From positions 300,586-364,585 of the forward strand of contig CAUYUJ010018305.1 in assembly GCA_963575745.1 (NCBI GenBank): DNA of 64,000 bases, given 5' to 3'. Positions 32,261-43,460 of the stretch are shown piece by piece; position 1 is the stretch's first letter, and each line of letters opens with the position of its first letter. The translations under genes and the position numbers were made by a program. The DNA is from Prorocentrum cordatum. Taxonomy: Eukaryota; Sar; Dinophyceae; Prorocentrales; Prorocentraceae. The notes below the pieces were generated by a model. It made no database searches. It saw only the letters and a program-made list of their open reading frames with translations, and was not told the origin of the DNA.

Positions 32261-32679
32261 AAGTTATCGTTTATCCGACCCCCATCCCCATCCCCATCCC
32301 CATCGAGACCCCCCCCAAATTACCCCCCCAGTTAGGGATACACCCTCTCGAAACCCGAAGGGAACGACCTATATCCCCATCTGGGAGGGTACATCGGCCA
32401 GTGGGGCCCAGGCCACGCCGCTGGGGATGGGGATCGGTTAAGCGATACTCAATCAAGCTCTGGGAGGCGTCCAGCTGGAGCTCCGGTTCGAAAAAAGAGC
32501 TGCCCTCGATCGGTGCAGCTGCTGCGCATGCGGGGAAAAGTCTCGAACGGTCGCCCCATTTTGTAAGTGAGCCGCCTTCCGTCCGTCCGTACTGTTTGTG
32601 TGGGCTGGTTGTTTTTCCGGTTATATCATCAAAGGAAGTCTCAAGCGCAATCCTTATCAAAGAAGCAATCACCCTCCAC

Positions 32680-33150
32680 CCATGTAGCTGGTATCAGCTT
32701 TTCTCACGACTGTTCGCGATGCGAAGGGGAGAGCCACATTTTGAATCGGAGCCTCCCTCCATCTCTGTAGTCGTGAGAAGATTTTCGAATGAGTATGCCC
32801 AGCGCTCAATCGGGAACCGCATCTTGAAGACGATCTGCCCTCCATCTCTACATGTTTGAAGCATTTCAAATGAATGTGCCCGGCGCTGAGCCGCAAGCCA
32901 CATTTTGAAAAAACGAGCCGCCCCCATCGCCACGTTTGTTGAAACTTACCGGGTGAATGTGCCCAGCGCTCGTTCGAGAGCCACACTGTGAAAATCCTTC
33001 GCGCTCCATGTGTGTCATGTCAAGCTTCAAGACCATAAGCGTGAGCAGGTATCAGGCGAAACGCCCGCCAGCCCGCCGCACTGAGACGTCCTATTGGTGC
33101 GAATTGGAGGACCTGCTTTGAAGAAGGAGCGGGTGAGGAGCGAGGGGAGC
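32680..33150 (+). repeat. Family E element, 3' part
   Basis: Four units near 80 bp (GAATGTGCCCGGCGCTGAGC, AGCCACATTTTGAAA), then tail (AAGCTTCAAGACCATAAGC, GGCGAAACGCCCGCC) and GGA. Upstream 32440-32680 looks like degraded units. Confidence 0.75.
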
Positions 33151-33185
33151 CAGGATGACCGAGCAGGAGGCACGGGTACGAGCAG

Positions 33186-33247
33186 GAGGAGGAGGAGGAG
33201 GAGGAGGAGGAGGAGGAGGAGGAGGAGGAGGAGGAGGAGGAGGAGGG
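33186..33247 (+). repeat. GGA array
   Basis: About 20 uninterrupted GGA units. Confidence 0.97.
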
Positions 33248-33359
33248 AGTAGGCCCAGTGTATCGCCCAGATCCGATTGGCGAGGTTCCAAGCGCGTCGG
33301 CCTCGACGTGCTGGTTAGGGGGGACCCGCGTTGCGCCAGCGACTCGCGAGGAGGAGGAG

Positions 33360-33495
33360 GGAGCAGGAGCCAGGGGAAACCGAACGGCCTGGAGGCCTTT
33401 GTGCGGGTGGCCGTGCACCAGTTCGTCGACCCCGGCGAGCACCCTGACCATGCCGCGGCCGCGGCCGTGTCCGAGGCCCCAGCCCCTCCCCCCTC
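33360..33495 (+). CDS. Candidate exon, unassigned, weak
   Basis: The + frame reads NGLEAFVRVAVHQFVDPGEH before a GC-rich end. It is between GGA and GAT arrays, with no clear splice sites. The - strand is also open here. Confidence 0.2.
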
Positions 33496-33547
33496 GCACT
33501 CAGGTGCAGAGCCAGGGAGGCCGAGGAGGAGGAGGAGAGGGAGGGAT

Positions 33548-33646
33548 GGTGGTGGTGGTGGTGATTGTGATAGTGGTGGTGATGCTGATGACGATGATGA
33601 TAATGATAAGGATGATGAAGTTGATGGTGATGATGCTGATCGTGAA

Positions 33647-33737
<91 letters not shown>

Positions 33738-33893
33738 GTGATTGTGATCGTGATGGTAATCACTATGATGATGCTCTGCGGCTGATGTTTATGAGGGGTG
33801 TTGGTGAGGTGTGATGATGGTGATGCTGATGTTGCTTTTGCTGCCCATGATCATAATGATACTGATACTGATGATGACGAAAACGACGATGAC

Positions 33894-33929
<36 letters not shown>

Positions 33930-34241
33930 AATGATTGTGATGGTGGTAATGATTACGATGACAGTTCTGGTGCTGCTGATGATTAACGTGTGATGATGAC
34001 GATGATGTGCTAATGATGATGCTGATGTGAATAACGATAATGATGATGATGATGAGGATGATGACGACGACAGACGAGGACGATGATGATGATGAGGATG
34101 CCGATGATGACGACAGATGAGGATGATGTGTCTGAATATGATTACGATGACGGTGGTGACGATGATGATGACAATGATGACGATGATGCTGGCGATGCTA
34201 TTGTTGATGACGATGATGACGATGATATGAATGATGCTGCT

Positions 34242-34272
<31 letters not shown>

Positions 34273-34506
34273 ATGAGGATGGCGATGGTGATGTTGATAA
34301 TGATGCTGCTGATGCTGATGATCATGAAGGCGATGACGATGATACTGATGCTATTGAAGATGGTCTGATGATGTTCATGCTGATGCTGATGAGATTTATG
34401 ACTTTGATGGTGTTGCTGACGAAAATATTATTGATGCTGATGATGAGACCGATGATGATTATGAGGGTGATGATGATGAGGATGATGACGATGATGGCGA
34501 TGATGT

Positions 34507-34547
<41 letters not shown>

Positions 34548-34655
34548 GTGATGATGATGGTGATGACGATGATGAACATGCGGTTGCTGATGATGCTGAT
34601 GCTGCTGATGATGATGCTGATGATGATGATGAGGATGAGGAGGAACAATAATAAC
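33548..34655 (+). repeat. Long GAT-type array
   Basis: GAT with GCT, GAC, GGT and AAT variants for 1.1 kb. Poly-Asp and poly-Met frames are artefacts. Confidence 0.95.
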
Positions 34656-34925
34656 AACAGTAATACGTATAATAATGACAATACTTTATGATTATAGTAA
34701 GGATAACAACACTAACGTTAGTAATACGGATACTAGTAATCATACGGGCAGTAATACTGTTAATAATAACACTAGTATTGCTAACAATATTAGTAGTACT
34801 AAGAATATGACTAGCAATAATAATTGTACGCGTATGAATAATAACAACAATAATAGTTAAAACGCAATACTATTTATACCAGTACTAAGAACAATGATGC
34901 CACTAATCCTAATAATATTAATCAG
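34656..34925 (+). repeat. AT-rich decayed trinucleotide tract
   Basis: Continues the GAT array in phase as AAT/AAC/ACT/AGT/GTT triplets with a strong purine-any-pyrimidine pattern. Similar tracts at 42031-42965 and 53900-54180. Confidence 0.8.
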
Positions 34926-35507
34926 GGAGGAAGAGGAAGAAGAGCAGGAGGAGGAGAAGTCGGAGGGGGGGAGGGGGGGAGGAAGAAGGGCCCAGAACTT
35001 TGAGAGACTCGAAAAGATCGCGATGGATGCGTCTGGGCAGTTGGCCCATCGAGGCAGGCCCAGGGCTCCAGGATGGTCGAAGCATGACCCCGGATAGAAA
35101 TCAGGCTCCTGGGAAGGTGTCGCCAGGTTCTGGGGCCAGTGTCTGCAGCAACGCAGCAGTAGAAGAAGGCCGTTCGACGGCCTTGGGGCGTTCCGAACAG
35201 GCTCCCAGCTGTCACAGCGGCCTTCCAGGAAACCGAAGGCAGTCTTACCGATACTATCTTAATAACCCCCCTCCCCCACTCAACCCAGTACCCTCAGCAT
35301 AACCCCTTCTTCTACGTGCCCGAAGTCGACCTCAAGCTGACTGCAAGTTTCCCCGACCAATCACCTTGATCCTAATCCAGACCCAGAACCTAAACTTCAT
35401 CCTTGCTCTCGCAGCGTCGAGGAGCAATGTGCCCCAACACGCCGCTGTCGGCTTCGAGCCCTGCATCCACCTCCGAAGAAACGCGTTTCTCCGCCCGACT
35501 CGCATCC
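34926..35507. other. Short GGA tract, then low-copy DNA
   Basis: GGA/GAA to about 34985, then no repeat and no domain-bearing frame. Confidence 0.45.
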
Positions 35508-35612
35508 AGGAGGAAGAGGAGGAGGAGGAGGAGGAGGAGGCGGAGGACGAGGAGCAGGAGGAGAAGGCCGAGGAGGAGGAGGAGCAGGAGGAGGCGGCGG
35601 AGGCTCACGCAC
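35508..35612 (+). repeat. GGA/GAGGAGCAG array
   Basis: GGA units with AGCAGGAG and GCGGAGG variants. Confidence 0.92.
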
Positions 35613-36105
35613 TCCGTCGCTCGCATGTTTCGGCGCATTCGTTCGTGTCGCGCTCGTCCTCGTGGTCCTGGCGTGCGCCCCGTTCCGCACTGCGTCGCGG
35701 CCCGCCAGGCCCCACACGCTCTCCTCACGCGCGCCCTCGCGTGTCCATGTCCCGTCTGTCCGTATCATTTGGGTCGCGTGAACATTTGCGATCGATAGTC
35801 GGAGTGTTTTTCCCCACGTTTTCTCGTCCGAGTTTGGTTCTGTTTCCTGCGCATCATTCTCACACATGCGCGAACCTGCTTCTCCTTCTGGTGCAGTATA
35901 TTATACTTTTTAGCCCCATTGCAGTTGCTCCCTCGGATAGTTCCAGCAGTATGAATGGCCACATGACCAATATTAAGGTGAAGCGATGCGAGTCCCAACA
36001 TCCAGCTCTATACAGTACGCTCGTAAGGCACTCCTGTCCTATACGTATATAGCGTCCAAGCGTGACAACCACGCAGTTTGGATAATGCAGGATCGCTTGG
36101 CTGTG
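35613..36105 (+). other. Low-copy segment with an open + frame
   Basis: A frame from 35366 stays open to 36052. Its later part includes a hydrophobic run (CANLLLLLVQYIILFSPIAV). No start or splice evidence, and no family recognised. Confidence 0.25.
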
Positions 36106-36520
36106 CTGGTGTGTGTGTGTGTGTGTCTGTGTGTTTGGCCGCCATGCAATGACCGCCATCTCGGCCGCCGCCGTTTTCGGTGCGTCGCCCAGCCTCGCTG
36201 GCTTTCGCGGCTTTTCAGCCTGCGACGTTTCGCGGTACGTCGCCGCTTCTGTTTCCAGGTCGTCTTTGGCCTCCTTGTCGCTCCACTCTGATTACTCGCT
36301 CCCCCGCTTTCCTGTCCCTGTTGGCTTATGGCACCTTCCACCTCACCGTAGTCCCGTCCATTCACTGTTCCCCTCCGCCATTCATCCAGGATGGTTATGA
36401 CTGTTGGTGGTTGCGAGACCCTAAGTGGTCTCTGAGTGCTCGGGCGGGCTTAGACGCGCACGCGAATTATTTTGTTCCGACCTTTACGCCCTGTCGCTGC
36501 GCGCAGGGCCGCGACGCTCC

Positions 36521-36597
36521 AAAAGTGTGTGTGTGTGTGTGTGTGTGTGTGCATGTCTGTCTGCCTGCCTGCCTGCCTGTCTGCCTGCCTGCCTGCC

Positions 36598-36642
<45 letters not shown>

Positions 36643-36965
36643 GCCTATCTGTCTCTATGTATGTATGTATGTATGTATGTATGTATGTATGTATGTATGT
36701 ATGTATGCATGCATGCATGTATGTATGTATGTATGTATGTATGTATGTATGTATGTATGTATGTATGTATGTATGTATGTATGTACGTAGGGAGGTAGGT
36801 AAGGTAGGTAGGTAGGTAGGCAGGTCGGTAGTTAGGTAGGTAGGTCTGTGTGTATGCATGTATATACGTATGTGTGTTTGTATGTATGTGTATTGTGTGT
36901 ATTGTGTGTTTGTGTGTGTGTGTGTGTATGGTGTGTGTATTGTGTGTGTGCGTGTGTGTGTGGGG
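36521..36965 (+). repeat. Compound GT / CTGC / CTGT / ATGT / GTAG array
   Basis: Successive pure blocks: GT (36525-36550), TGCC and TGTC (36553-36650), TGTA with ATGC (36655-36785), GTAG (36787-36845), then GT-rich. A shorter GT tract is at 36109-36135. Confidence 0.95.
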
Positions 36966-37882
36966 TGCACTGCCCGCCGAACTCTGGCGCTGCGCCCGTC
37001 CTGCTGCCCCGCCCTCGCTCGCCGCCCCGCTGCCCCGCCCCACCCCGGCGCCCCGCCATGCGGCCGCCGCCCTCTCGCCGCCCTGCCGTCTGTCGGCGTC
37101 TGCCCGCTGCCTCGCTGCCCCGTTGCCCCGGCGCCGCACACTGGCCACTGCCCCTTGAGGGGTCGGCCGTCGCGCTTTCTGACTACTGGGCGCGCGCGGT
37201 CCTCCGCGCGGCGCTTGTAACGGGGTGGCGAGTTCGCCCACCCGCGACGACAGGAGAGTGTGTGTTTGTGTGTGTGTGTGTGTGGGTGTCGACGGTGGCT
37301 TTACACAGCGATGCATCGCCGCCGTTGATCATCACAGCAAGCAGAAGATGGTACACAACTTTCTCAACCGACACCATTGCTTCTCTCTGGTTGGAACGCA
37401 TGCTTGTATGCATGCCCGCTGCCCTACCTTCTTCTTCGTTTCCACCCCTGACCTCTATTCCGTCGCCTCGCTTGTTTGCCCCTTCCCTCTTTGCGCAACG
37501 CTCCCGCGAGCTTCCAAAACAGCGCCTGCATGCTTCCTGCTGTGGTCTTTATCAGCCTGCTGAGCCGATGACAGATCTATTCCGAGAATTCGACACCGCC
37601 GCCTGCCGCGATCGCAATCTTTCCGATGACGTAATCACGAAGTGTGCGACCAGAGCCACGCCAGCGCGTGATGGCTGGGCCGGAAGTTTTTTGTCTGCTC
37701 GGCCCGTGGGATCGCCGAAGAAATCGGCGCTGGGACCTGCCAGTGTGATCGGATTGTGTAGTACTTTGGCTGAGGTTTGATCGGCGACGTGATCGGCCAG
37801 GCGGGATGCCTTTTCCCCAGATATTACATTGTTGTTCCATCCTCCTGCGCTTCTCTTTCTTTTGGCCGTCTGCCCGCGGCAG
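36966..37882 (+). other. Low-copy segment with a long open + frame, unassigned
   Basis: A frame from 36848 to 37780 (310 codons) includes plausible stretches (ALSDYWARAVLRAALVTGWR, MTDLFREFDTAACRDRNLSD) but crosses a GT tract at 37257-37287 and shows no known domain. It could contain exons. Confidence 0.3.
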
Positions 37883-37985
37883 CTCTTGGAGCGGTCGAGC
37901 ACCAACATGAAGTGGTTGAACCAGAGGCAGACCCTGCACGAACACTTGTTCAGGGAGGAGTGCGATCTACTGTACAGGCCCCTGC
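37883..37985 (+). CDS. Candidate exon with good acceptor, unassigned
   Basis: Follows a pyrimidine-rich stretch ending CGCGGCAG. The frame reads LLERSSTNMKWLNQRQTLHE then HLFREECDLLYRPL, a mixed charged/hydrophobic helix-like sequence very unlike the array-derived frames nearby. A GT at 37986 may be the donor. I do not recognise the protein. Confidence 0.45.
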
Positions 37986-38149
37986 GTGCACGCACGCAGA
38001 TAGCTATTCACATGTGCCGTTCCCGCGGCCCTCCTCCGTATATATTCATCCGGCCTTGCTCTCACTACGCGCGCGTCTTTGCCGCGCAGAGCCGGCAGTT
38101 TACGTGCTGCTTTTGAGGCCAGTGTCAGGTCGACCCAGAGTTTCGGTCG

Positions 38150-38725
38150 GATTGGGGAGGCACGAGCCCGCTCGCCTGGAAGCCCGCTCGCCTGGAGGTC
38201 CGCTTGCTCAGATGCCCACTCGCCCAGAAGCCGGCTCGCCTGGCAGCCTGCTCGCCAGGAGGCCCTCCCGACCTGGCGGGACGGGCGGGCGGAACCTCGT
38301 AACGGGTGTATCGGTCGGGTCGGGCGTGCGGACCCCAACGGGTGGGTCGGGCGGGCAGGACATCAAAGCGGACGGGTGGGATCTTCCTGACGTGCGGCGC
38401 CAGCGGGCGGACCGTAACGGGCGGGCCAGTCGGGCGGGCGGACTCCAACGGGCGGGTCATGGCGGGTCGGGCGGGCGGGAGATTAAAGTGGGCGGGCGGG
38501 TTTCCAAGTGAGCGAGGGCGGGCCGTGCGGTCCCGAACGGGCGGGACGGGTGGGCTTCTCTCAGGGCGGGCTTCTGCCGTAGCGGGGTTCCGCCGGATCA
38601 GGCTCCTGCCAGAGCGGGCTTCCGCTGGAGCGGTCTTTGCCGAAGCGGGCTTCTGCGGGAGAGGTCTCGGAGTGAGCTGTTCTGCCGGAGCGGGCTTCTG
38701 CAGGAGCGGTCTTGTCTCAATTTGT
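38150..38725 (+). repeat. Short minisatellites (GCCCGCTCGCCTGGAA; GGGCGGGCGG; GGAGCGGGCTTCTGCC)
   Basis: Three consecutive degenerate arrays with units of about 15, 10-13 and 18 bp. Gly/Arg or Pro/Arg frames are artefacts. Confidence 0.8.
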
Positions 38726-38944
38726 GGCAAGAGCCCAGCGAATGCGTTGTGGGCTCTGGGGTCTTATGCGATGCGCAGACCACTGGCCTCGCATTTTTTT
38801 CCACGACGTGGTTCCTGGAGCTCTCGGACCCCATCCCCAGGAACAGTTTTTCTCCGGGCCAGGGGGGCCCAAGGTCCCGGGGCAACAAAAGCGTTCGCAG
38901 GCTGAAGCGCAGTTGGAGGACATTTTTACCCCTCGCGACCCCGA

Positions 38945-39710
38945 GTAGATCTGCAACGATATGATATTCAACGCAATGCAAGGCACAACATGTTCATGCA
39001 TAGCATGGCGAATTAGATGCCACAGCATTACGTGTCGCAGCATGCCATGTCGCAGTTTGACGTGTCGCAGCATTGCGCAGTACTGCCTAACCTCGCATGT
39101 CGTTACGCAGCATAGTATGGCACATCCTATCATATCATACCATATCATGGAATGCAATATCATGTCACGCCATGCCATAACATACCACACCATACCATTT
39201 CATATCGTATCATATCATATGATTTCATTCCATAACATATCACGTCATAACATGTGATCGCATGTAATGCCATTTCGGGCCATACCTTACCGTACCATAT
39301 CAGTACGTAGCATATCACATTACATCAAACCGTATCATGGCATTTTATATGTTGACGTATCATATCATGCCAAATCATCCGTTATCATATCATACCTTTA
39401 CACACGCCATCATGCCACATCATATCATACCAGCTCATAACATATGTCTTCATGCCCTGTCATGTCATAACATGTCATACCGTTTCACAACATGTAATAT
39501 CATATAGTACCATACTGTATCGTATCATATACGAATGTCATAGCAGCATATTGTACCATATCATGCCGTTGTGTATCGTATCAATGTCTCGCGTAGCACC
39601 GCATACCATGTCATAGCGCTGCGTATCCCAGCATGCCACAGCATGGTATAACACAGCATTGCATAGGATTGTGCAGCACACCAGCAGTGCATATCGCAGG
39701 GTTGCATGGT
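38945..39710. repeat. Degenerate pentamer (CATAT/CATAC/CATGC) array
   Basis: About 750 bp in which CAT recurs every 5 or 10 bases (CATATCATATCATGCC type). AT-richer than its surroundings. No gene. Confidence 0.8.
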
Positions 39711-39817
39711 AGGAGTGCGCGGCAATGCGCTGCGCACCCCAAGCGCAGCGTCACACGAGACCAGTCGCCTCGGGCAACCTCTCGGGGGCCCAGGGGCAGG
39801 GACACCTTCGTTCGTTC

Positions 39818-40013
39818 GGCGGCGAGCGAGGGGGGGAAGTGAGAAGGAGAAGGCCTTCTCAGAAGGCTCGGAAGCCCAGCGGCCTTCTGAAAAGTTTTCT
39901 AAGCCTTCCCCGAAAACAAAAACAACTTCTCAGAGGGCGCGAGGGCGTCTGAGAAGTCCCGCCGCCTTCTGAGAGGGCCTGATCCCTCTCACTTCCCCCC
40001 CTCGCTCGCCGCC
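39818..40013. mobile_element. Foldback element with a perfect 27-bp terminal inverted repeat
   Basis: The left end GGCGGCGAGCGAGGGGGGGA.. is mirrored exactly at 39987-40013. The interior has GGCCTTCTCAGAAGGC-type palindromes. 196 bp, no coding capacity. Confidence 0.8.
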
Positions 40014-40730
40014 GATTCGTGGCCACCAGGCCCTCTGCAACAGAGTTCGGCGTCTCAAAGGCGGGGCCCTCAGGGATGGGGCCCAAAGGGACGGGAACGG
40101 ATCCCGAGCTGAACCTCCACAGGTTGAGGCCACTCGAGCTCCAAGAGGGCCCACGACGCTTCCAAATTAGCCCCAAGAGGGCCCCATGATGGCCGCAAGA
40201 GCCCTCCAAGACGCTCCCAGAGCGAAAGATCGCGAAGGTCTGGATATTGACTTCCGTCCTCGTCGTCGTCGTCGTCGTCGTCGTCGGTGCTAGGGGAAAA
40301 TGCTTGCCGCGGCTGCCTTGGTTGATTGTTGCCTGTGTCATCCGCTTGCTTCTTCTCCTCCTCTTCCTCCTCCTCCTCCTCCTCCTCCTCTTTCTCCTCC
40401 TCCTCCTCGTCCTTCGAAGTATATGCGAAGGCGGACGGGGTTCACTGCCGTGCAGCATGCTGCTACACATCCCTTGTCAGGGCAACTCGCTCAGTGTCCA
40501 GTCTTGGGTGTGCTGGTGGGGACGCTTTTTGGTACGCGGGCGCGCGAAGACGAGTCGAACGCGCTGGTGGGGATATTTTTGATCGCGACCGCGGCGAAGA
40601 AAGTTCGGGCGGCGTTCAGGGACTTGCAAACTAGCAATGACCTAAATTAGCGCAAAGGAAGAGGAAAACGAACAGAAAAGAACAATAACGAGCAGGAGAG
40701 AGACAAACAGGATGCGAACCTCACTGCCGC
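40014..40730. other. Low-copy segment with short TCG and CTC arrays
   Basis: Family-like CCAAGAGGGCCC words (40140-40220) resemble the complement of 63740-63870. TCG (40257-40287) and CTC (40355-40410) arrays. No gene supported. Confidence 0.45.
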
Positions 40731-41261
40731 TCAGAGGAGCGCAAGCACCAAGAGGAACTTCTGGGCGACGTGCAACACCAGATGGTAATTCAAGAAGCCC
40801 ACGTCCCAGATGAAGAGGACCGCCGGCAAGACGAACAGCACGCCGTGGACAAAGCCAGGGAGCAGCGTAGGACGGCGACCCCCGACACGCAGGAAGGGCT
40901 GGACATGCGGGCGCTCAACGGAAAGTCTGGATCGCCAGACACCGAGTGGTGTCGAGGGGCAGCGATGGAGGCGAGTCCCGACCGAGCTGCGAGGCGAGAG
41001 GGAAAGGCCAGAGGGCCGGACGCCGGGAAACGGCGGAGATGCCGGAGAGGCAGCGGCGGCCGGCAGACGCCCAGGAGGCGAGAAGCACGACCCACGGAGA
41101 GGGGCAGCGAGGAGAAGGACCGGGTGTCCGTCGACCCCAGGCGGGAAGAGGGGCAGGCGGCAGGCGGAATGCGAGGCGCAGACCACCAGGCGGCCAGGGA
41201 GATCCCCGAGGGGGGGAGGGGCCAGCTGGCAGACCGCCGGGACGGCCAGGAGAGCCCCCAA
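40731..41261 (-). CDS. Hypothetical ORF, possible membrane segments
   Basis: A 176-codon - strand frame ends in hydrophobic stretches (GVLFVLPAVLFIWDVGFL, VAQKFLLVLALL). The opposite strand is also open (40770-41699, Arg/Glu-rich) into a GGA array, so at most one is real. No family recognised; GC bias alone could explain both. Confidence 0.22.
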   Translation of the reverse strand: MGALLAVPAVCQLAPPPLGDLPGRLVVCASHSACRLPLFPPGVDGHPVLLLAAPLRGSCFSPPGRLPAAAASPASPPFPGVRPSGLSLSPRSSVGTRLHRCPSTPLGVWRSRLSVERPHVQPFLRVGGRRPTLLPGFVHGVLFVLPAVLFIWDVGFLNYHLVLHVAQKFLLVLALL

Positions 41262-41427
41262 CGGAGGAGGAGGCCCGCAGACCGGCGCCTTGGGCCGGGG
41301 GGGTTTCCCAGCGGCCTCACGCGCAAGGTCTGGGGTGGCGGCAGGAAGAGGAAGGCGAGAAACTGCCGCGAAGCGTCAAGACTTGCAAAGGAGGCGAGGG
41401 ACGGGCGAAGGGGCCCAGGCGGGATGC

Positions 41428-41655
41428 GAAAGGAGGAGGAGGAGGAGGAGGAGGAGGAGGAGGAGGAGGAGGAGGAGGAGGAGGAGAGAAGGAGAGAGGA
41501 GGAGGAGGAGTCGAGGAGGGGGAGGAGGAGGTATCAGTATCAGTGTCGGTCAAAAGATGTATCCACACTTGCTATCGTGATGGGGGGAGGAGGAGCAGCA
41601 GCTGGAGGAGGAGGAGGAGGAGGAGGAGGAGGAGGAGGAGGAGGAGGAGGGAGGA
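41428..41655 (+). repeat. GGA arrays
   Basis: Two GGA blocks (41428-41535 and 41586-41655) separated by low-copy DNA that contains ATCAGTATCAGT. Confidence 0.93.
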
Positions 41656-41725
41656 GGAGCGGGGGGGTGAGAAGGGAGGAGGCAGGAGGACGGGACTGAG
41701 GCCTCCCAGACGCCCCTCCGCGCAG

Positions 41726-41803
41726 GGAGTGCCGTGGGCTGCTGGAGGCGGTGTACGAGGCCTACAGGACGAAGCTGTGCTACCCCGGGCGCGCCCGCCC
41801 CCC
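41726..41803 (+). CDS. Candidate exon, unassigned
   Basis: After the acceptor-like CTCCGCGCAG the frame reads ECRGLLEAVYEAYRTKLCYP, helix-like and unlike array-derived frames. A second acceptor-like site (TTCTCTCCAG, 41891-41900) follows a TTTCT tract and leads into a Glu-rich frame over the next GGA array. No family recognised. Confidence 0.4.
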
Positions 41804-41919
41804 CCAAGCCGCCGCCTGGCCGCGCGCGAACCCAGGCCTGCGACGTCGAGGCCCTCGTCGGTCCCAGGGTCCCTCTCTCTTTCTTTCTCTTTCTCTCCAG
41901 CCCCAGGGTCGCTGGGGAG

Positions 41920-42030
41920 GAGGAGGAGGAGGCGGAGGAGGAGGAGGAGGAGGCGGAGGAGGAGGCAGAGGAGGAGGAGGAGGCGGAGGAGGAGGAGCAG
42001 GATGAGGAGGAGGAGGAGGAGGAGGGGAAG
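41920..42030 (+). repeat. GGA/GGC array
   Basis: GGA with GGC interruptions. Confidence 0.93.
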
Positions 42031-42404
42031 CATAATAAGAGTATTAATGCGACACTTAAGACTAACAAGACAGACTGAATAATACGATGACTAATAATTG
42101 TAATAACAAGCATGAAACTGACACGAATCATTCTCGTGATCATATTTATATACGGAGAATATTAATAACAATGCTAATGCGAATGCCAGCAATAATACTA
42201 TGAAGGATAAAGCTATCACTAATAGCACTAATCATACGTATAGTAGTAAACATCCGACGAATACTACTAGTTCTAATATAATAATATTAGCAATGCTACT
42301 CATAAGAATAATAAAGCTAACCGTAACATTATTATTAGTACTCGTAATAACACTAACAAGCTTAATAATAGTAGTACAGCAACTACTACTACAACTATTA
42401 GTTT

Positions 42405-42472
<68 letters not shown>

Positions 42473-42494
42473 GTACTACTACTAGTACTAGTAG

Positions 42495-42556
<62 letters not shown>

Positions 42557-42965
42557 ATACTACTAAGAACAAGCACAACAGCAATATTATCAATCATCCT
42601 ACGAATAATCAAAATACTAGTTATACGAGTGTTATTATTATTGCGATGGCCAGTAGTAGTCATCGTAGTATTATCAATAATAATAACAATAATAATACTT
42701 ATTAAAACAGTAATATTATTAGTACTAATACCAATACTAATGCTACTATTAATAATCGTAGGTGTAATATTGATAAGAATGCACTTAATAGTACTACACT
42801 GAATTGTATTGCTAATAACATTAATACCAATCATAAAAGCACTAAACTTTTTACTCATACAAATTTTAATGATACAAGTATTCATATCAAGAATAATCAT
42901 ATTATTTTCTACATAATAATAGCAGTAACCATAGTAATACTATTATTATTACTATAATATTAATA
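42031..42965 (+). repeat. AT-rich decayed trinucleotide tract with an ACT core
   Basis: AAT, ACT, AGT and ATT triplets in constant phase for 0.9 kb. The purest ACT stretch is 42408-42555. Directly follows the GGA array. Confidence 0.85.
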
Positions 42966-42969
42966 CGAG

Positions 42970-43460
42970 TAATTCCCCAATCAGAGCTTGCCTCTGTAGG
43001 CGTCCTAGCGGATTCGTATGGTTAGGTTAGGTTTGCCGCCGATTTTCGCCGCACGCCCGGATGCCCGGGTGCCCGGGGGTGCCCGGGTGCCCGGGTGCCT
43101 GGGTGCTTGGGTGCCCGGGTGCCCAGGTGCCCCGGTGCCCGGGTGCCCGTGTGCCCGGGTGCCTGGGTGCCCAGGTGCCCGGGTGCCCAGGTGCCTGGTA
43201 GCTCTATATAGCCCTATAGCCCTATAGCCCTGTAGCCCTATAGCCCTAATAGCCCTATAGCCTTATAGCCTTATAGTCCGATAGCCCTATAGTCCTGTAG
43301 CCCTACAGCCCCATAACCCTATAGCCCAAAAGCCCTATAGCCCTATGGCACTGTAGCCCTGTAGCCCTATAGCCCCATAGCCTTCTAGCCCTATAGCCTT
43401 ATAGCTCCATAGCCTTAAAACCCTAAAAATATTATGATTGGGTTTTTCTCCGGAATCATA
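42970..43460 (-). mobile_element. VNTR-carrying element, inverted copy
   Basis: Order: AATTCCCCAATCAGAGC, GCGGATTCG.., a GTGCCCGG octamer array (43060-43200), a CCCTATAG octamer array (43203-43420), then CTAAAAATATTATGATTGGG. The reverse complement of the same order lies at 60680-61622. The outer ends are short inverted repeats (CCCCAATCA and TGATTGGGTT). Confidence 0.82.

Noticed and set aside
36848-37780. 310-codon frame as one continuous gene
   Set aside because: Starts in a GT-rich microsatellite and crosses another. At best it contains separate exons.
40770-41699. 309-codon + strand frame
   Set aside because: Highly charged, open in all + frames, and merges into a GGA array. No domain.
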